64,000 bases of DNA from Oscillospiraceae bacterium (GTDB lineage Bacteria; Bacillota; Clostridia; Oscillospirales; CAG-272). A program made the position numbers and the translations under genes. Numbering within the stretch: position 1 is the stretch's first letter; each line of letters opens with the position of its first letter. The stretch is taken from positions 1 through 64,000 of the forward strand of contig SVSJ01000006.1 of assembly GCA_015064355.1 (NCBI GenBank), read 5' to 3'. Under the pieces are notes generated by a model. That model ran no database searches. It was not told the origin of the DNA and saw nothing but the letters and a program-made list of their open reading frames with translations. Of this stretch, positions 7,101 through 15,818 are shown piece by piece.

Positions 7101-7564
7101 CACAATTTACTCTCAATAAATCTGATTTTATCGGCATCCTTTTTCTGCCGTATGTTCACACGGTAGCCGTCTTTGCTCGATTTTTTATACACAGCAAGAT
7201 ACTGCTCGAGCGACAACATCAAAAAGCAAACACCGTCTGCTTCGCGCATTTCGATATCTTTCATGCGGATACCTGCAAAGGACTCGAGATCCTCAATATC
7301 GGCATAGGAATATGCCACACCGTCACGCACAAAAGTATGCTCATGCTCATCTGCAAGAACGTATCCCTGTGCTTCTAAAAGTGACTTGAATTCATGCCAT
7401 CGCTCGGTGATAAATACGCGCGGAACAAGTATGTCGATATCATCCACGCCGAGAACATCTCTTGTAAGATACTCCAAGCCAAGCGAGCCGTATAGCAGGG
7501 GAACAATTCCAAGCTTGTCCGATAGAAACCGGGCGTTTTCAAGAAATAGGGTAAACTTAATCAT
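7100..7564 (-). CDS. Nucleotidyltransferase-fold protein
   Basis: 154 residues after AAGGAAGAACGA. LLYGSLGLE (24-31) followed by VDDIDILVP (40-48) is the GS...DxD pattern of the nucleotidyltransferase fold, as in AbiEii-like or substrate-modifying enzymes. Downstream it is coupled to the FlaR-like kinase; upstream its start overlaps the end of the CPBP gene by eight bases. A resistance-like modification role is possible but unsupported. Confidence 0.65.
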   Translation of the reverse strand: MIKFTLFLENARFLSDKLGIVPLLYGSLGLEYLTRDVLGVDDIDILVPRVFITERWHEFKSLLEAQGYVLADEHEHTFVRDGVAYSYADIEDLESFAGIRMKDIEMREADGVCFLMLSLEQYLAVYKKSSKDGYRVNIRQKKDADKIRFIESKL

Positions 7565-8300
7565 TCGTTCTTCCTTTCATCGAAAACGCGAGATACAGAG
7601 CGTAAGAGCCCGTTATCACGGTGAGCAAAAATGCGGTCAATATCCGCATCTCGTTCGTTGCGTTTACTTCATTGGCAAAGACGCTGAGCGCGTTGAAGAT
7701 TCCGTGAGTAGCAATACAAACGAGCAGACTTTTTGATTTGTAATACATCATCACAAACATAAATCCAGCAGCGGTAGCATATACAACCTGAAGTATATTT
7801 GGAATCAATTCAGCGCCCGAGCCATTTATCAGATTGATGATATGCCCGATGCCAAAGGTCACACTTGAAACTATGATGGCAGCTTTTACGTTGTCTTTTC
7901 GCATCGCCTCAAAGAGAAGTCCGCGGAAGATTATTTCCTCAAGGAAGCCAACGCAAAGCATCGCCAATATGTAAAGTGTGGTTTCAAGCGCACCGTAATT
8001 TAAGGTCACACCGTACCAAAGATTGGCGGTTAACATTATAAAAACTGGCACGTAGTATAGCATAGACCTCGCGGATGTCTTGGGGGCACAAAGTCCGTAA
8101 TCCGAAAAAAGTCCGTTTTTCTTCAAAAATAGCAGAAGTATTGCCGAAAGAAGAATGCCTGTGGCGAGTGTTACTGACTTTTCTATGCCGAGCCACGCGG
8201 AAAGCGCGTCACCAACAGACATCAACACACAGTATGCAATGATCCACGCGACGGCAAACCATATTTTGCTTTTGTCGTACAGCTTCTTCAAAACGTTCAT
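7557..8300 (-). CDS. CPBP family intramembrane metalloprotease
   Basis: 247 residues, about seven to eight membrane segments. The CPBP/Rce1 (Abi) motifs are all present: EEIIFRG (121-127), FGIGHIINL (149-157) and a later HGIFNA (~198-203), giving the two Glu and two His of the active site. Bacterial members act in bacteriocin self-immunity, peptide processing or sortase-like roles. Part of the tightly packed run TipAS, CPBP, nucleotidyltransferase, FlaR. Confidence 0.88.
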   Translation of the reverse strand: MNVLKKLYDKSKIWFAVAWIIAYCVLMSVGDALSAWLGIEKSVTLATGILLSAILLLFLKKNGLFSDYGLCAPKTSARSMLYYVPVFIMLTANLWYGVTLNYGALETTLYILAMLCVGFLEEIIFRGLLFEAMRKDNVKAAIIVSSVTFGIGHIINLINGSGAELIPNILQVVYATAAGFMFVMMYYKSKSLLVCIATHGIFNALSVFANEVNATNEMRILTAFLLTVITGSYALYLAFSMKGRTND

Positions 8301-8321
8301 TCCTTAAGCTTCCCTTTTAGA

Positions 8322-8696
8322 TTATTTTTTATTGCAGAAAAGGTCTATTGCCTCAGCTGCAAAAGCGGATGTTCCCTCTCCGTACTTGTCAATGTTCTTC
8401 TTGAATCGCTCGTCAGCTACGTACATCTTGCCAAGGCCTGCGAAAATCTCGTCGCTGCAGGTGTAGTAGTTCTCGGTGATATACGCCTGAAGCTTTGCGG
8501 CAAGTGCCTGTGCCTCGGCTGAATCTGCGCCTGCACCACTCTGCTTGCACGCAGCAAACTCGGCAAAGATCGCCATCATTCCGTCGTTTGCCTCTGCCCA
8601 TTTTTCTCTTGAATAGTTCTTCGTCTTTTGCTCGTGTTCGCGGTAGGCATCGGTGTTGCCCCAGCGCTCACGGGCTTCTGTTTCGTAGTTTTTCAT
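8322..8696 (-). CDS. TipAS antibiotic-recognition domain protein
   Basis: 124 residues. The N-terminal pattern EARERWGNTDAYRE and the helical body ending AEAIDLFCNKK match the TipAS domain, which in TipA-type regulators binds thiopeptide antibiotics. Here the domain stands alone, without the MerR DNA-binding half, so it may sequester a ligand. Its ATG overlaps the stop of the NUDIX gene (ATGA), so the two are co-translated. Confidence 0.85.
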   Translation of the reverse strand: MKNYETEARERWGNTDAYREHEQKTKNYSREKWAEANDGMMAIFAEFAACKQSGAGADSAEAQALAAKLQAYITENYYTCSDEIFAGLGKMYVADERFKKNIDKYGEGTSAFAAEAIDLFCNKK

Positions 8697-9085
8697 TTAT
8701 ATACCTCGCAAATCTTTTCCAGTATTACGTCGTCTGCCGGGCAGAAGGTGTAATTCGGTATCTCGGCTGTGGTGATCCACTTGATATCGTTGTGCTCCAG
8801 CTTCTGCGGTACGCCCTCAGCTATTGTTGCGTTAAACAGGGTAAGATGCACCAGCGCGTCGGGATACTGGTGGACAACGTCAATGAACTCCGCCCCAACA
8901 GAAATCGTGATTCCAAGCTCCTCCCTGCACTCGCGCACAAGGGCTTCAGCCTTCGTCTCGCCGGGCTCAACCTTGCCGCCTACAAACTCCCACAAAAGAG
9001 CGTTCCCCTTGTTTGCGGGGCGCTGGCAGGCTAAAAACTTATCCCCCTGCCAGATGAGAGCTGCTACTACTTCCGTAAATTTCAT
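8693..9085 (-). CDS. NUDIX hydrolase, MutT/8-oxo-dGTP diphosphatase type
   Basis: 130 residues from ATG 9083-9085. The NUDIX box occupies residues ~37-59 (GKVEPGE...RECREELGI). N-terminal VVAALIWQGDKFLACQRP and WEFVGGKVEPGE are MutT-like, suggesting sanitation of oxidised dGTP or a related nucleotide pyrophosphatase. The frame is open further upstream but the ribosome site GAGG lies before this ATG. First gene of the run NUDIX, TipAS, CPBP. Confidence 0.87.
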   Translation of the reverse strand: MKFTEVVAALIWQGDKFLACQRPANKGNALLWEFVGGKVEPGETKAEALVRECREELGITISVGAEFIDVVHQYPDALVHLTLFNATIAEGVPQKLEHNDIKWITTAEIPNYTFCPADDVILEKICEVYK

Positions 9086-9153
9086 AATATGTCTTTTCCT
9101 CTTTGATTTACAAGCTAAATAATATGGTTGTGTGGGGATCACTTTGCGTTGAA

Positions 9154-10212
9154 TTACTTTGTCAGAATTTCCAAATCTCCGTCAACAAACCCTACGCCGA
9201 CTCCACTTCTTGATTTCAACAATTTTGCATATTTGCCATTTTCTAAATATTCCTTAAGTTCGTTGACCACGTGTGTCAAGACGTCTTCCCAACTGCAGTC
9301 CATTTCCCACTCATATAGATTTTTTCTCGAGCCGAAATCCGTGATTTCATCGCAAGGCCAGTCCGGATCTTCCGAGTCGAACCGACTTGAACCAATCAAT
9401 TCCATAGACCAAGTTTCGCCACCTTCTTCGTAAAGGTTAAAGCAAAATGCTACAACATCGTCTGGAATATCTGTATCAAGAACTTTGTCTATCCAGTCTG
9501 ATATTAGTGGCATTGCACTCACTTCTTCGACAGGTTCTGATGTTTCAGATACTGTAAAGAACTTAGAGAAGTCAGTGTACATTGGCTTTTCTTCCCAACA
9601 AGAACGGTCTGCCGGAGAGTTTAATGCACCAATTGGTGCATTTAGATCAAGCGGATAACCATGTAATGAGTAGATTGAGACCGGATTATAATAATACTCG
9701 GTTACAAGCATTTTTTCTGGAGAAATATATTCGTAAAAATCAGCGCTCATTATTTTGCTTGTCATCCTTCCCAAGAAGTAAGGCTTACCTGCCTTGTAAG
9801 AAAGTGCCAAGATTTCATCTCGATCCAGTTTCTTTTGGTTACTTATGAAAGGGCAGGCATGCTGAATGCCATCCAATTCAAAGAAATGGTAAGTAGCATC
9901 AGTTAAATGGTCAAATACGTGCCTTACTCGCAAGAGTTTATATTCGCTGTCCAACTCATAGATAAGATATTTTTTTCTGCTTGTTTTGAATGTTAAGGTT
10001 CTTGATTTTTTTGACACAGATTTTCCGGGGATGGCTGCTCCAATATAGTAATCATATGGGCCATATAAGGTGTGTACTGCCTCACGTGCCGCTAATTCTT
10101 CGTAATGATCCCATGCATATTGTACCGCATGTTTTCCGTCTTGTACAAACTGTTTCAAATCTTCAATGTTCAGATCATTAATTTGCTTTTCGGTAATAAT
10201 ATTTTTTATCAT
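9154..10212 (-). CDS. Unknown 352-residue protein
   Basis: Start ATG after AAGGAAAATAT. No signal or membrane segment. The N-terminal ~150 residues contain YGPYDYYIG and SRKKYLIYELD; the C-terminal ~120 residues contain FNLYEEGGETWSMELIG and end with GVGVGFVDGDLEI, and appear to be a separate domain. I do not recognise either. The gene has its own promoter and shares its leader sequence with the gene at 11947-12582, which suggests co-regulation. Immunity-type or metabolic role cannot be judged. Confidence 0.6.
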   Translation of the reverse strand: MIKNIITEKQINDLNIEDLKQFVQDGKHAVQYAWDHYEELAAREAVHTLYGPYDYYIGAAIPGKSVSKKSRTLTFKTSRKKYLIYELDSEYKLLRVRHVFDHLTDATYHFFELDGIQHACPFISNQKKLDRDEILALSYKAGKPYFLGRMTSKIMSADFYEYISPEKMLVTEYYYNPVSIYSLHGYPLDLNAPIGALNSPADRSCWEEKPMYTDFSKFFTVSETSEPVEEVSAMPLISDWIDKVLDTDIPDDVVAFCFNLYEEGGETWSMELIGSSRFDSEDPDWPCDEITDFGSRKNLYEWEMDCSWEDVLTHVVNELKEYLENGKYAKLLKSRSGVGVGFVDGDLEILTK

Positions 10213-10225
10213 ATATTTTCCTTAT

Positions 10226-10294
10226 TTCACATACTACTTATTTTCTCTGGGCCTGGTCTACATTAAGTATACATTGGATAATTTATTTGCAAAC
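10226..10294 (-). promoter_or_regulatory. Promoter and repeated leader, copy 1
   Basis: -10 TATACT (plus-strand AGTATA at 10266-10271), weak -35 TTTGCA at spacing 16. The following leader (10226-10275) is nearly identical over ~49 bases to that at 12596-12644. Confidence 0.6.
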
Positions 10295-10321
10295 CGATAG
10301 CATAAACATGGCACACACGGT

Positions 10322-11008
10322 TTAGATTGGACACTGAAAAGAAGTAAAGTTGTTGTCAATTATTCTTGAAAAAGTTTTCCCATTTTCTCGCATTTCTGCG
10401 TCATACAATTTATTTGGATATTGTTCTACACCAGAAACGATTATGACATTATCTTGCAAAGTAACATTTCTAATCATTAATGAAAGACAATCAAACGGGT
10501 TGACGATTTTAGAACTATATTTTTTAACAACAACCATTTTTTCGACATCAATAATACAGTGTTTCCCCAACATTGTGTCTGCAAAAATGTATGGAAAACC
10601 TAAATCGAAAATATGCTCAAGTGTCCCGCTTTTTATACTATCTAACAATTCACCGGTGTCAATATCTATTTTAATAACTGATGTGTTTGCTCTTGAGACA
10701 ATCAAGAATTTTGAGTATACAAAGATATTTCTTATTTTTCCCGGTTTGAATCTCCATAGCACCTCTCCGGAAAGAATGTCATAAGCGCACAATCCTTTTT
10801 CCCAACTGCCAACAAATAACCGTGTACCATCGTCCGAAACGGGTATCCCATATTGAGAATGGAAGGAGGAGCAGCCAACATTCAATTCTTGAGGTGATTT
10901 ATCATAGAAATGAACAGTGCAAGTACCATCATACCTGCATACAATTTTTTCAATGATAGCATTTTCGATTATTTCCACAAAACCAATGTCGACTTTCTCT
11001 ATCCTCAT
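10322..11008 (-). CDS. Unknown protein, probable beta-propeller (PQQ-like repeats)
   Basis: 228 residues, start ATG after AGGTGGTAAGAAG. Repeated strands such as VSDDGTRLFVGSW, GLCAYDILSGEVLWRF and KIDIDTGELLDSI are typical blades of PQQ/WD-like propellers: an internal 'D..tG..l' motif follows each strand set. At least three blades are visible; a full propeller would need more, so it may be short or domain-swapped. No signal peptide. Function unknown; its neighbours are unknown genes with related promoters. Confidence 0.6.
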   Translation of the reverse strand: MRIEKVDIGFVEIIENAIIEKIVCRYDGTCTVHFYDKSPQELNVGCSSFHSQYGIPVSDDGTRLFVGSWEKGLCAYDILSGEVLWRFKPGKIRNIFVYSKFLIVSRANTSVIKIDIDTGELLDSIKSGTLEHIFDLGFPYIFADTMLGKHCIIDVEKMVVVKKYSSKIVNPFDCLSLMIRNVTLQDNVIIVSGVEQYPNKLYDAEMRENGKTFSRIIDNNFTSFQCPI

Positions 11009-11090
11009 CTTCTTACCACCTAATTGTTATATCTATATACTTCTACATTAACTGTACATTATCTATTTTCAAGCTGTTTACTTCAGACTT

Positions 11091-11615
11091 TTATCGTTTG
11101 TTATAACAGGATGTTTTATTATTTACAGCTCTTTTTATTCTGTATGCCATATCACTTGGCATGTATTTTTCTAATTCAGCAATTACTTCTTTTCGCGCAC
11201 TAAAGACGACTCTTTTACGATTAATAGCAACTTTACTTCGTTCATCAGCTTTTTCATTACGATCTGTAGATAAAAATATCAGCAAATACCCTACAGACTC
11301 CCCTGTAACCCCGTATATGCATATATCATCCCAATTCATCATCCTTTTACGCATACAAAAGCCATAGCACAAAATACCGTCTTTGTTAATTCGAGCTTTC
11401 CCAAAAATGCGCTCATGCACATCACCTCTCCACAGCAATATATCACAAAGCGCTAACATGCCAATCAGCATACCTACTAAAAGATAAGCATTCTCATCAT
11501 ATTCAACGATTAAGAATTTATATGTAAATAAAGCGGAAAGTCCCAAGATCAATATATGCATAAAAATTAAGCCTCCTGCCAAAAAGGCGGTCACTGATCT
11601 TTCGTATAATTTCAT
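11091..11615 (-). CDS. Unknown membrane protein with PH-like cytosolic part
   Basis: 174 residues from ATG 11613-11615, five bases after AGGAG. Two membrane helices (about residues 8-32 and 42-62) are followed by a region (GILCYGFCMRKRMMNWDDI, then VFSARKEVIAELEKYMP) that resembles bacterial PH-like YdbT/YcxB proteins. This is a fold guess. It has its own near-perfect promoter, copy 2 of the repeated module. Confidence 0.6.
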   Translation of the reverse strand: MKLYERSVTAFLAGGLIFMHILILGLSALFTYKFLIVEYDENAYLLVGMLIGMLALCDILLWRGDVHERIFGKARINKDGILCYGFCMRKRMMNWDDICIYGVTGESVGYLLIFLSTDRNEKADERSKVAINRKRVVFSARKEVIAELEKYMPSDMAYRIKRAVNNKTSCYNKR

Positions 11616-11668
11616 AATTACTCCTAGATTGTTTTGCTTTGAATGATTATATTGTTTTTCGGCAGATA

Positions 11669-11708
11669 CTCCTACATTAAGTATACATTTCCGGCTATTA
11701 TTTGTCAA
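11669..11708 (-). promoter_or_regulatory. Sigma-A promoter, repeated module copy 2
   Basis: TTGACA (minus strand, 11708-11703), 17-base spacer, TATACT (11685-11680). The 40 bases are identical to those at 12625-12664 except at the downstream edge. Confidence 0.8.
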
Positions 11709-11722
11709 CATATGTCCACGTT

Positions 11723-11778
11723 AAGAAAATAAAAAAACACCCAACAAACAAATGATAAAAACATTGTATGTTGGGTGT
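11723..11778 (-). terminator. Minus-strand terminator, second copy of the repeated module
   Basis: Perfect 10-bp arms ACACCCAACA (11737-11746) and TGTTGGGTGT (11769-11778), with a T-rich tail on the minus strand. It ends the transcript of 11947-12582 and lies just 15 bases before promoter copy 2. Confidence 0.8.
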
Positions 11779-11946
11779 GAAGTTTAATGTGTTACATAGT
11801 CAATTCTATATCATAAAATATTTATTTAGTTTTGTAAACAACCATATATTTTACAATTGATATCTGCGTTAACACTATATAAGGGAATGAAAAAAGTTGA
11901 AATATTATTAGTATTGTTAAATACTTTATTTCTCAAGGAAGCAATA

Positions 11947-12582
11947 CTAATTCTCAAATAACTTCCAGTGACCGTAAAAGGCAAATGACAGAAGAATTAA
12001 TCCCAAGTGCAACAAGTTGTCACTTAATTTGGATTTTTCAGGCAAATCACAAATTATCTCAAGCGTATATTGTCTGATGATATCATTTCCTGATTCTGAT
12101 AGTTGGTAATTGTGTTCCCCGTCAGATGTATTCTTTTCTCCCCAGCACAGTTCACTAATAGTATCATACTTTTCATGATCATTATCTGGATAAATAATCT
12201 CTACCAATTGATCTTCCTGAAAAACGAAAACTATTGCCCGTCGAGACTCAATATACAGTTTTCCATTAAAAGCTGTTATGTTTCCGCGCCCTTTTCTTTT
12301 GGTCGATATCTGAATACCGTATTTATAAGAGCCATCAGTTCCATATACATTAACTAGAGCGGTTTCGTCATAAAAAATGTAAATGTTTTCATTATCCACG
12401 CAGAATGAAGTAATGTCTTCTCGTGGAACAAGTTCAGTACGATGAACAACATATTTACTTCTGTCTTCGTTTCTAATTTGTACAATTGAGTTAAATCCCT
12501 CTCTAGACATTAGCCATATTGCTGTAGCAAATATAAAAAACAATGTAACAAAACATATTAGGTTGTATATCCATTCTTTCAT
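11947..12582 (-). CDS. Unknown membrane-anchored protein
   Basis: 211 residues from ATG 12580-12582, five bases after AGGAG. One N-terminal membrane helix (residues ~5-24), a central domain with propeller- or strand-like repeats (SFCVDNENIYIFYDET, NITAFNGKLYIES) and a C-terminal hydrophobic helix (LLHLGLILLSFAFYGHW). I do not recognise the family. The strand repeats recall the propeller protein at 10322-11008; together with shared promoters this suggests paralogous or co-evolved cassettes. Confidence 0.6.
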   Translation of the reverse strand: MKEWIYNLICFVTLFFIFATAIWLMSREGFNSIVQIRNEDRSKYVVHRTELVPREDITSFCVDNENIYIFYDETALVNVYGTDGSYKYGIQISTKRKGRGNITAFNGKLYIESRRAIVFVFQEDQLVEIIYPDNDHEKYDTISELCWGEKNTSDGEHNYQLSESGNDIIRQYTLEIICDLPEKSKLSDNLLHLGLILLSFAFYGHWKLFEN

Positions 12583-12595
12583 ACATTCTCCTGCT

Positions 12596-12664
12596 TTCAC
12601 TTACTACTTATTTTCTCTGGGTCTGGTCTACATTAAGTATACATTTCCGGCTATTATTTGTCAA
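12596..12664 (-). promoter_or_regulatory. Sigma-A promoter and leader, repeated module copy 3
   Basis: TTGACA (12664-12659), 17-base spacer, TATACT (12641-12636), followed by the ~49-base leader also found at 10226-10275. Confidence 0.8.
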
Positions 12665-12749
12665 TCGAAAAATTGGCTACCTTCCCCACGGGTGGCGCGT
12701 CGCGTTTCTTTCGATTCAATCCGACACGATTTTATTTACAATTCAGCCC

Positions 12750-12777
12750 TTGTTTTATATGGTCAACCTGATATAAT
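12750..12777 (+). promoter_or_regulatory. Promoter of the YdcF-like gene
   Basis: TTGTTT (12750-12755), 16-base spacer, TATAAT (12772-12777). The expected transcript start near 12784 excludes the in-frame TTG at 12777 as start codon. Confidence 0.6.
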
Positions 12778-12839
12778 TGAATTATAAGTATTATTACGTT
12801 TACGATTATCAAGGACTGCTGATCTATACTTCACACATT

Positions 12840-13658
12840 ATGAAAAAACAAAGAAACACAAACTATTTTTCAAAAACTGACAAAGCCTTTTCCCGAGCTT
12901 ATATTTTGTTCGGCGCGTTTACCCTCATTTGCTTTGCGTCATATTTACTAAAGCTGTTCATTTCTCCGGAGGGGTTGTTTCCTCTGTTTGTGACGATCAC
13001 CGTGATCCTTGGGGTGATTCTTCCCTTTTTGTTCCGCAGGTTTCTCCGAAATCGCCTCGGCAAGTTATATCTCTTTCTGAAGATATTTATGTCTTGCGCC
13101 ATGGCGTTCTTTACGGTTACGTTCTGGATCCTTGTTGGATACATTCACCTTTCCCCAAGCGCGGAGCCTGTAGCACAGCCTGACGGAACTGAAAACGTAT
13201 ACATTGTTTTCGGCGCAAAGGTAAGGGAGGACGGACCTCTGAAAACCCTTGCATCAAGGCTGGACGTTGCGGTGGACGTAATGCAGAAAGACACCGGAGC
13301 CGTTTGCATCGTAACCGGCGGGCAGGGTCATGACGAGCCTTTCACTGAGGCTTCCTGCATGCGGGATTACATGGTTGATCGCGGAATTTCCCCGGAGCGA
13401 ATTTATCTTGAGGAAAAGGCGTCAAACACCAGAGAAAACATCAGAAATTCTGCCCAAATGATAGAAGAACTCGGGCTTAGTGACCGCCAGATAATCTGCA
13501 TTTCCTCTGAAACGCATATTCCGAGGATTGAGCTGATGTGCTCCCGCGCCGGAGTTGATGCTCTGTACATTAAGGCGGAGACACCAATGAAGGAGTTTCT
13601 CTTTACTGCCTGGGTCAGAGAATATCTTTCTTATGTGAAGATGCTTCTTGGGCTTTGA
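12840..13658 (+). CDS. YdcF/SanA family (DUF218) membrane protein
   Basis: 272 residues from ATG 12840; no clear ribosome site, chosen because the promoter overlaps the upstream start. Three to four N-terminal membrane helices (residues ~20-105) are followed by the DUF218 domain: VYIVFGAKVREDGP, LASRLDVAV, VTGGQGHDEPFTEA and EEKASNTRENI. Family members act in envelope integrity (SanA, ElyC) and bind a nucleotide-like ligand in structures; the reaction is unknown. It is the first gene right of the AT-rich island. Confidence 0.85.
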   Translation: MKKQRNTNYFSKTDKAFSRAYILFGAFTLICFASYLLKLFISPEGLFPLFVTITVILGVILPFLFRRFLRNRLGKLYLFLKIFMSCAMAFFTVTFWILVGYIHLSPSAEPVAQPDGTENVYIVFGAKVREDGPLKTLASRLDVAVDVMQKDTGAVCIVTGGQGHDEPFTEASCMRDYMVDRGISPERIYLEEKASNTRENIRNSAQMIEELGLSDRQIICISSETHIPRIELMCSRAGVDALYIKAETPMKEFLFTAWVREYLSYVKMLLGL

Positions 13659-13716
13659 TAAGATACGCGGCGGACTGTATTGAGTCGCGAGACAATTGTG
13701 TTTACAGAAACAAAAA

Positions 13717-13753
13717 CACCCTATGACTTTATGTAGCCATAGGGTGTAGTTTT
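13717..13753. terminator. Bidirectional terminator between the YdcF-like gene and lysS
   Basis: CACCCTATG (13717-13725) and CATAGGGTG (13738-13746) with A-run on the left and T-run on the right, serving both converging genes. Confidence 0.85.
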
Positions 13754-15253
13754 TTAGTCGATTGTTTTCATCGTGGGGAACAGGAGTACGTCACGGATCG
13801 CAGCGGAGTCGGTAAGGAGCATGCACATACGGTCGATACCGTAGCCGATACCGCCTGTGGGAGGCATACCGATCTCAAGTGCGTTGAGGAAGTCTTCGTC
13901 GGTGTGGTTAGCTTCGTCGTCACCTGCAGCGAACTGTTCTTCCTGTGCCTTGAAGCGTTCTCTCTGGTCGATGGGGTCGTTAAGCTCGGAATATGCGTTT
14001 GCCATTTCCCAGCCGTTCATAAAGAACTCGAAACGTTCAACGTAGTCCGGATTGTCGGGCTTTCTCTTTGTGAGAGGAGAGATCTCAACGGGGTGATCCA
14101 TAACGAATGTAGGCTGAATGAGGTGTTCTTCAACGTATGCTTCGAAGAACAGGTTGAGAATGTCGCCCTTCTTGTGTCTGTCCTCGTATTCAACGTGGTG
14201 CTCATCAGCTACCTTGCGTGCTTCTTCAAGAGTCTTGATCTCGTTGAAGTCAACGCCGGAATACTTCTTAACAGCGTCAAGCATTGTGATTCTCTCAAAA
14301 GGCTTGCCCAGATCCATTTCAACGCCGTTATAAACGATCGTTGTGGTTCCGAGAACTTCCTGTGCTACGTAGCGGTACATATTCTCTGTAAGATCCATCA
14401 TACCGTGGTAGTCGGTGTATGCCTGGTAAAGCTCCATAAGTGTGAACTCGGGGTTGTGACGGGTATCGAGACCCTCGTTACGGAATACTCTGCCGATTTC
14501 GTATACTCTCTCAAGACCGCCAACGATAAGGCGCTTCAGATAAAGCTCAAGAGAAATACGGAGCTTGAAGTCCTCGTCAAGAGCATTGAAGTGAGTTTCA
14601 AAAGGTCTTGCTGCAGCGCCGCCTGCGTTGGAAACGAGCATAGGAGTTTCGACTTCCATAAAGCCCTGTGTATCAAGGTACTTTCTGATAGTGCTGATGA
14701 TCTTGGAGCGCTTGATGAATGTATCCTTGCTTTCGGGGTTTGTAATAAGGTCAACGTAACGCTGACGGTAACGCTGGTCAACGTTTGTCAGGCCGTGGAA
14801 CTTCTCCGGAAGGGGCTGGAGGCTTTTTGTAAGGAGGGTGATCTTTGTTGCGTGGATGGAGGTCTCGCCTGTCTTTGTCTTGAATACTGTGCCCTCTACG
14901 CCAACGATATCGCCAACGTCATCCTTCTTGAATGCGGCGTATTCTTCTTCGCCAAGGGAGTCGCGGGCAACGTATACCTGGATAGTTCCCTTCAGATCCT
15001 GTACGTGACAGAAGGAAGCCTTACCCATGATTCTCTTGGACATCATACGTCCTGCAACTGCAACTGTCTTGCCCTCAAGCTCGTCGTAGTTGTCCTTAAT
15101 ATCTGTGCTGTGGTGAGTAGTGTCATACTTTGTGATCTGGAAGGGGTCGTTTCCTGCGTCCTGAAGATTTTTCAGTTTTTCGCGGCGAACACGAACCAGA
15201 TCGTTAAAATTCTGTTCGGGGTTAACCTGTGTATTTACATTGGTGTCTGCCAT
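13754..15253 (-). CDS. lysS: Lysyl-tRNA synthetase, class II
   Basis: 499 residues, normal length. N-terminal OB-fold anticodon-binding domain ([18 protein letters not shown], ~68-85), then the class II catalytic core: motif 1 around [10 protein letters not shown], motif 2 [15 protein letters not shown], motif 3 near the end ([13 protein letters not shown]). It charges tRNA-Lys in the cytoplasm. It follows greA by 25 bases, the usual greA-lysS order, at the end of the ftsEX operon. Ends at a bidirectional terminator. Confidence 0.98.
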   Translation of the reverse strand: MADTNVNTQVNPEQNFNDLVRVRREKLKNLQDAGNDPFQITKYDTTHHSTDIKDNYDELEGKTVAVAGRMMSKRIMGKASFCHVQDLKGTIQVYVARDSLGEEEYAAFKKDDVGDIVGVEGTVFKTKTGETSIHATKITLLTKSLQPLPEKFHGLTNVDQRYRQRYVDLITNPESKDTFIKRSKIISTIRKYLDTQGFMEVETPMLVSNAGGAAARPFETHFNALDEDFKLRISLELYLKRLIVGGLERVYEIGRVFRNEGLDTRHNPEFTLMELYQAYTDYHGMMDLTENMYRYVAQEVLGTTTIVYNGVEMDLGKPFERITMLDAVKKYSGVDFNEIKTLEEARKVADEHHVEYEDRHKKGDILNLFFEAYVEEHLIQPTFVMDHPVEISPLTKRKPDNPDYVERFEFFMNGWEMANAYSELNDPIDQRERFKAQEEQFAAGDDEANHTDEDFLNALEIGMPPTGGIGYGIDRMCMLLTDSAAIRDVLLFPTMKTID

Positions 15254-15278
15254 TTTATTTTCCTTGTCCTTTCTGGGT

Positions 15279-15773
15279 TCAGTTTGCAGCCTTTGTGCGT
15301 CCTACTGCAAGGATCTTGAACTTAAGTTCTCCGCCGGGTGTGGTTGCTATAACCTCGTCACCAACAGTCTTGCCGATCACAGCCGCACCAATAGGGCTTC
15401 TGTCGGAGATCTTGCCGTTCATGGGGTCTGCTTCGTTTGTACCAACGATGGAATACTCGATCTCTTCATCAAAGTCACAGTCGTAAAGCTTTACAGTAGA
15501 GCCAAGGTTTACTACGTCGTCCTTGATCTCACTTTCAGTAATGATCTCAGCATTTTTAATAAGCTCTTCAAGCTCTGCGATTCTTGCAGCAACCTGACCC
15601 TGCTCATCCTTTGCAGCGTCAAGCTCGCTGTTTTCGGAGAAGTCGCCGAGAGAACGTGCGTATGCAAGATTTCTCTTAACTTCTTCTGTCTTCTCACCCT
15701 TGAGATATGTTATCTCATCTACCAGAGCCTGATAGCCTTCTGTGGTATACTTGGTTGTCTTCTTGTTTTCCAT
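15279..15773 (-). CDS. greA: Transcription elongation factor GreA
   Basis: 164 residues. N-terminal coiled coil with the tip acidic region ([19 protein letters not shown], ~46-64) and C-terminal FKBP-like domain containing [14 protein letters not shown]. It rescues backtracked RNA polymerase by stimulating transcript cleavage. Lies between ctpA and lysS on the same strand with short gaps, so read-through from the cell-division genes is likely. Confidence 0.97.
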   Translation of the reverse strand: MENKKTTKYTTEGYQALVDEITYLKGEKTEEVKRNLAYARSLGDFSENSELDAAKDEQGQVAARIAELEELIKNAEIITESEIKDDVVNLGSTVKLYDCDFDEEIEYSIVGTNEADPMNGKISDRSPIGAAVIGKTVGDEVIATTPGGELKFKILAVGRTKAAN

Positions 15774-15818
15774 TTTTGAAAAACCTCTCTTTATTTAATG
15801 GTAATTTTTTGATCTGAT

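Noticed and set aside
1..12700. CRISPR array, transposase or integrase gene
   Set aside because: No regularly spaced repeats and no DDE, serine or tyrosine recombinase motif in any frame inspected; the repeats found are promoters, terminators and a duplicated gene start.
13904..15319. 471-codon open frame on the plus strand opposite lysS
   Set aside because: It is the complement of a certain lysS/greA coding region, has Cys/Val/Leu-rich composition typical of antisense frames under strong codon bias, and no ribosome site or domain.
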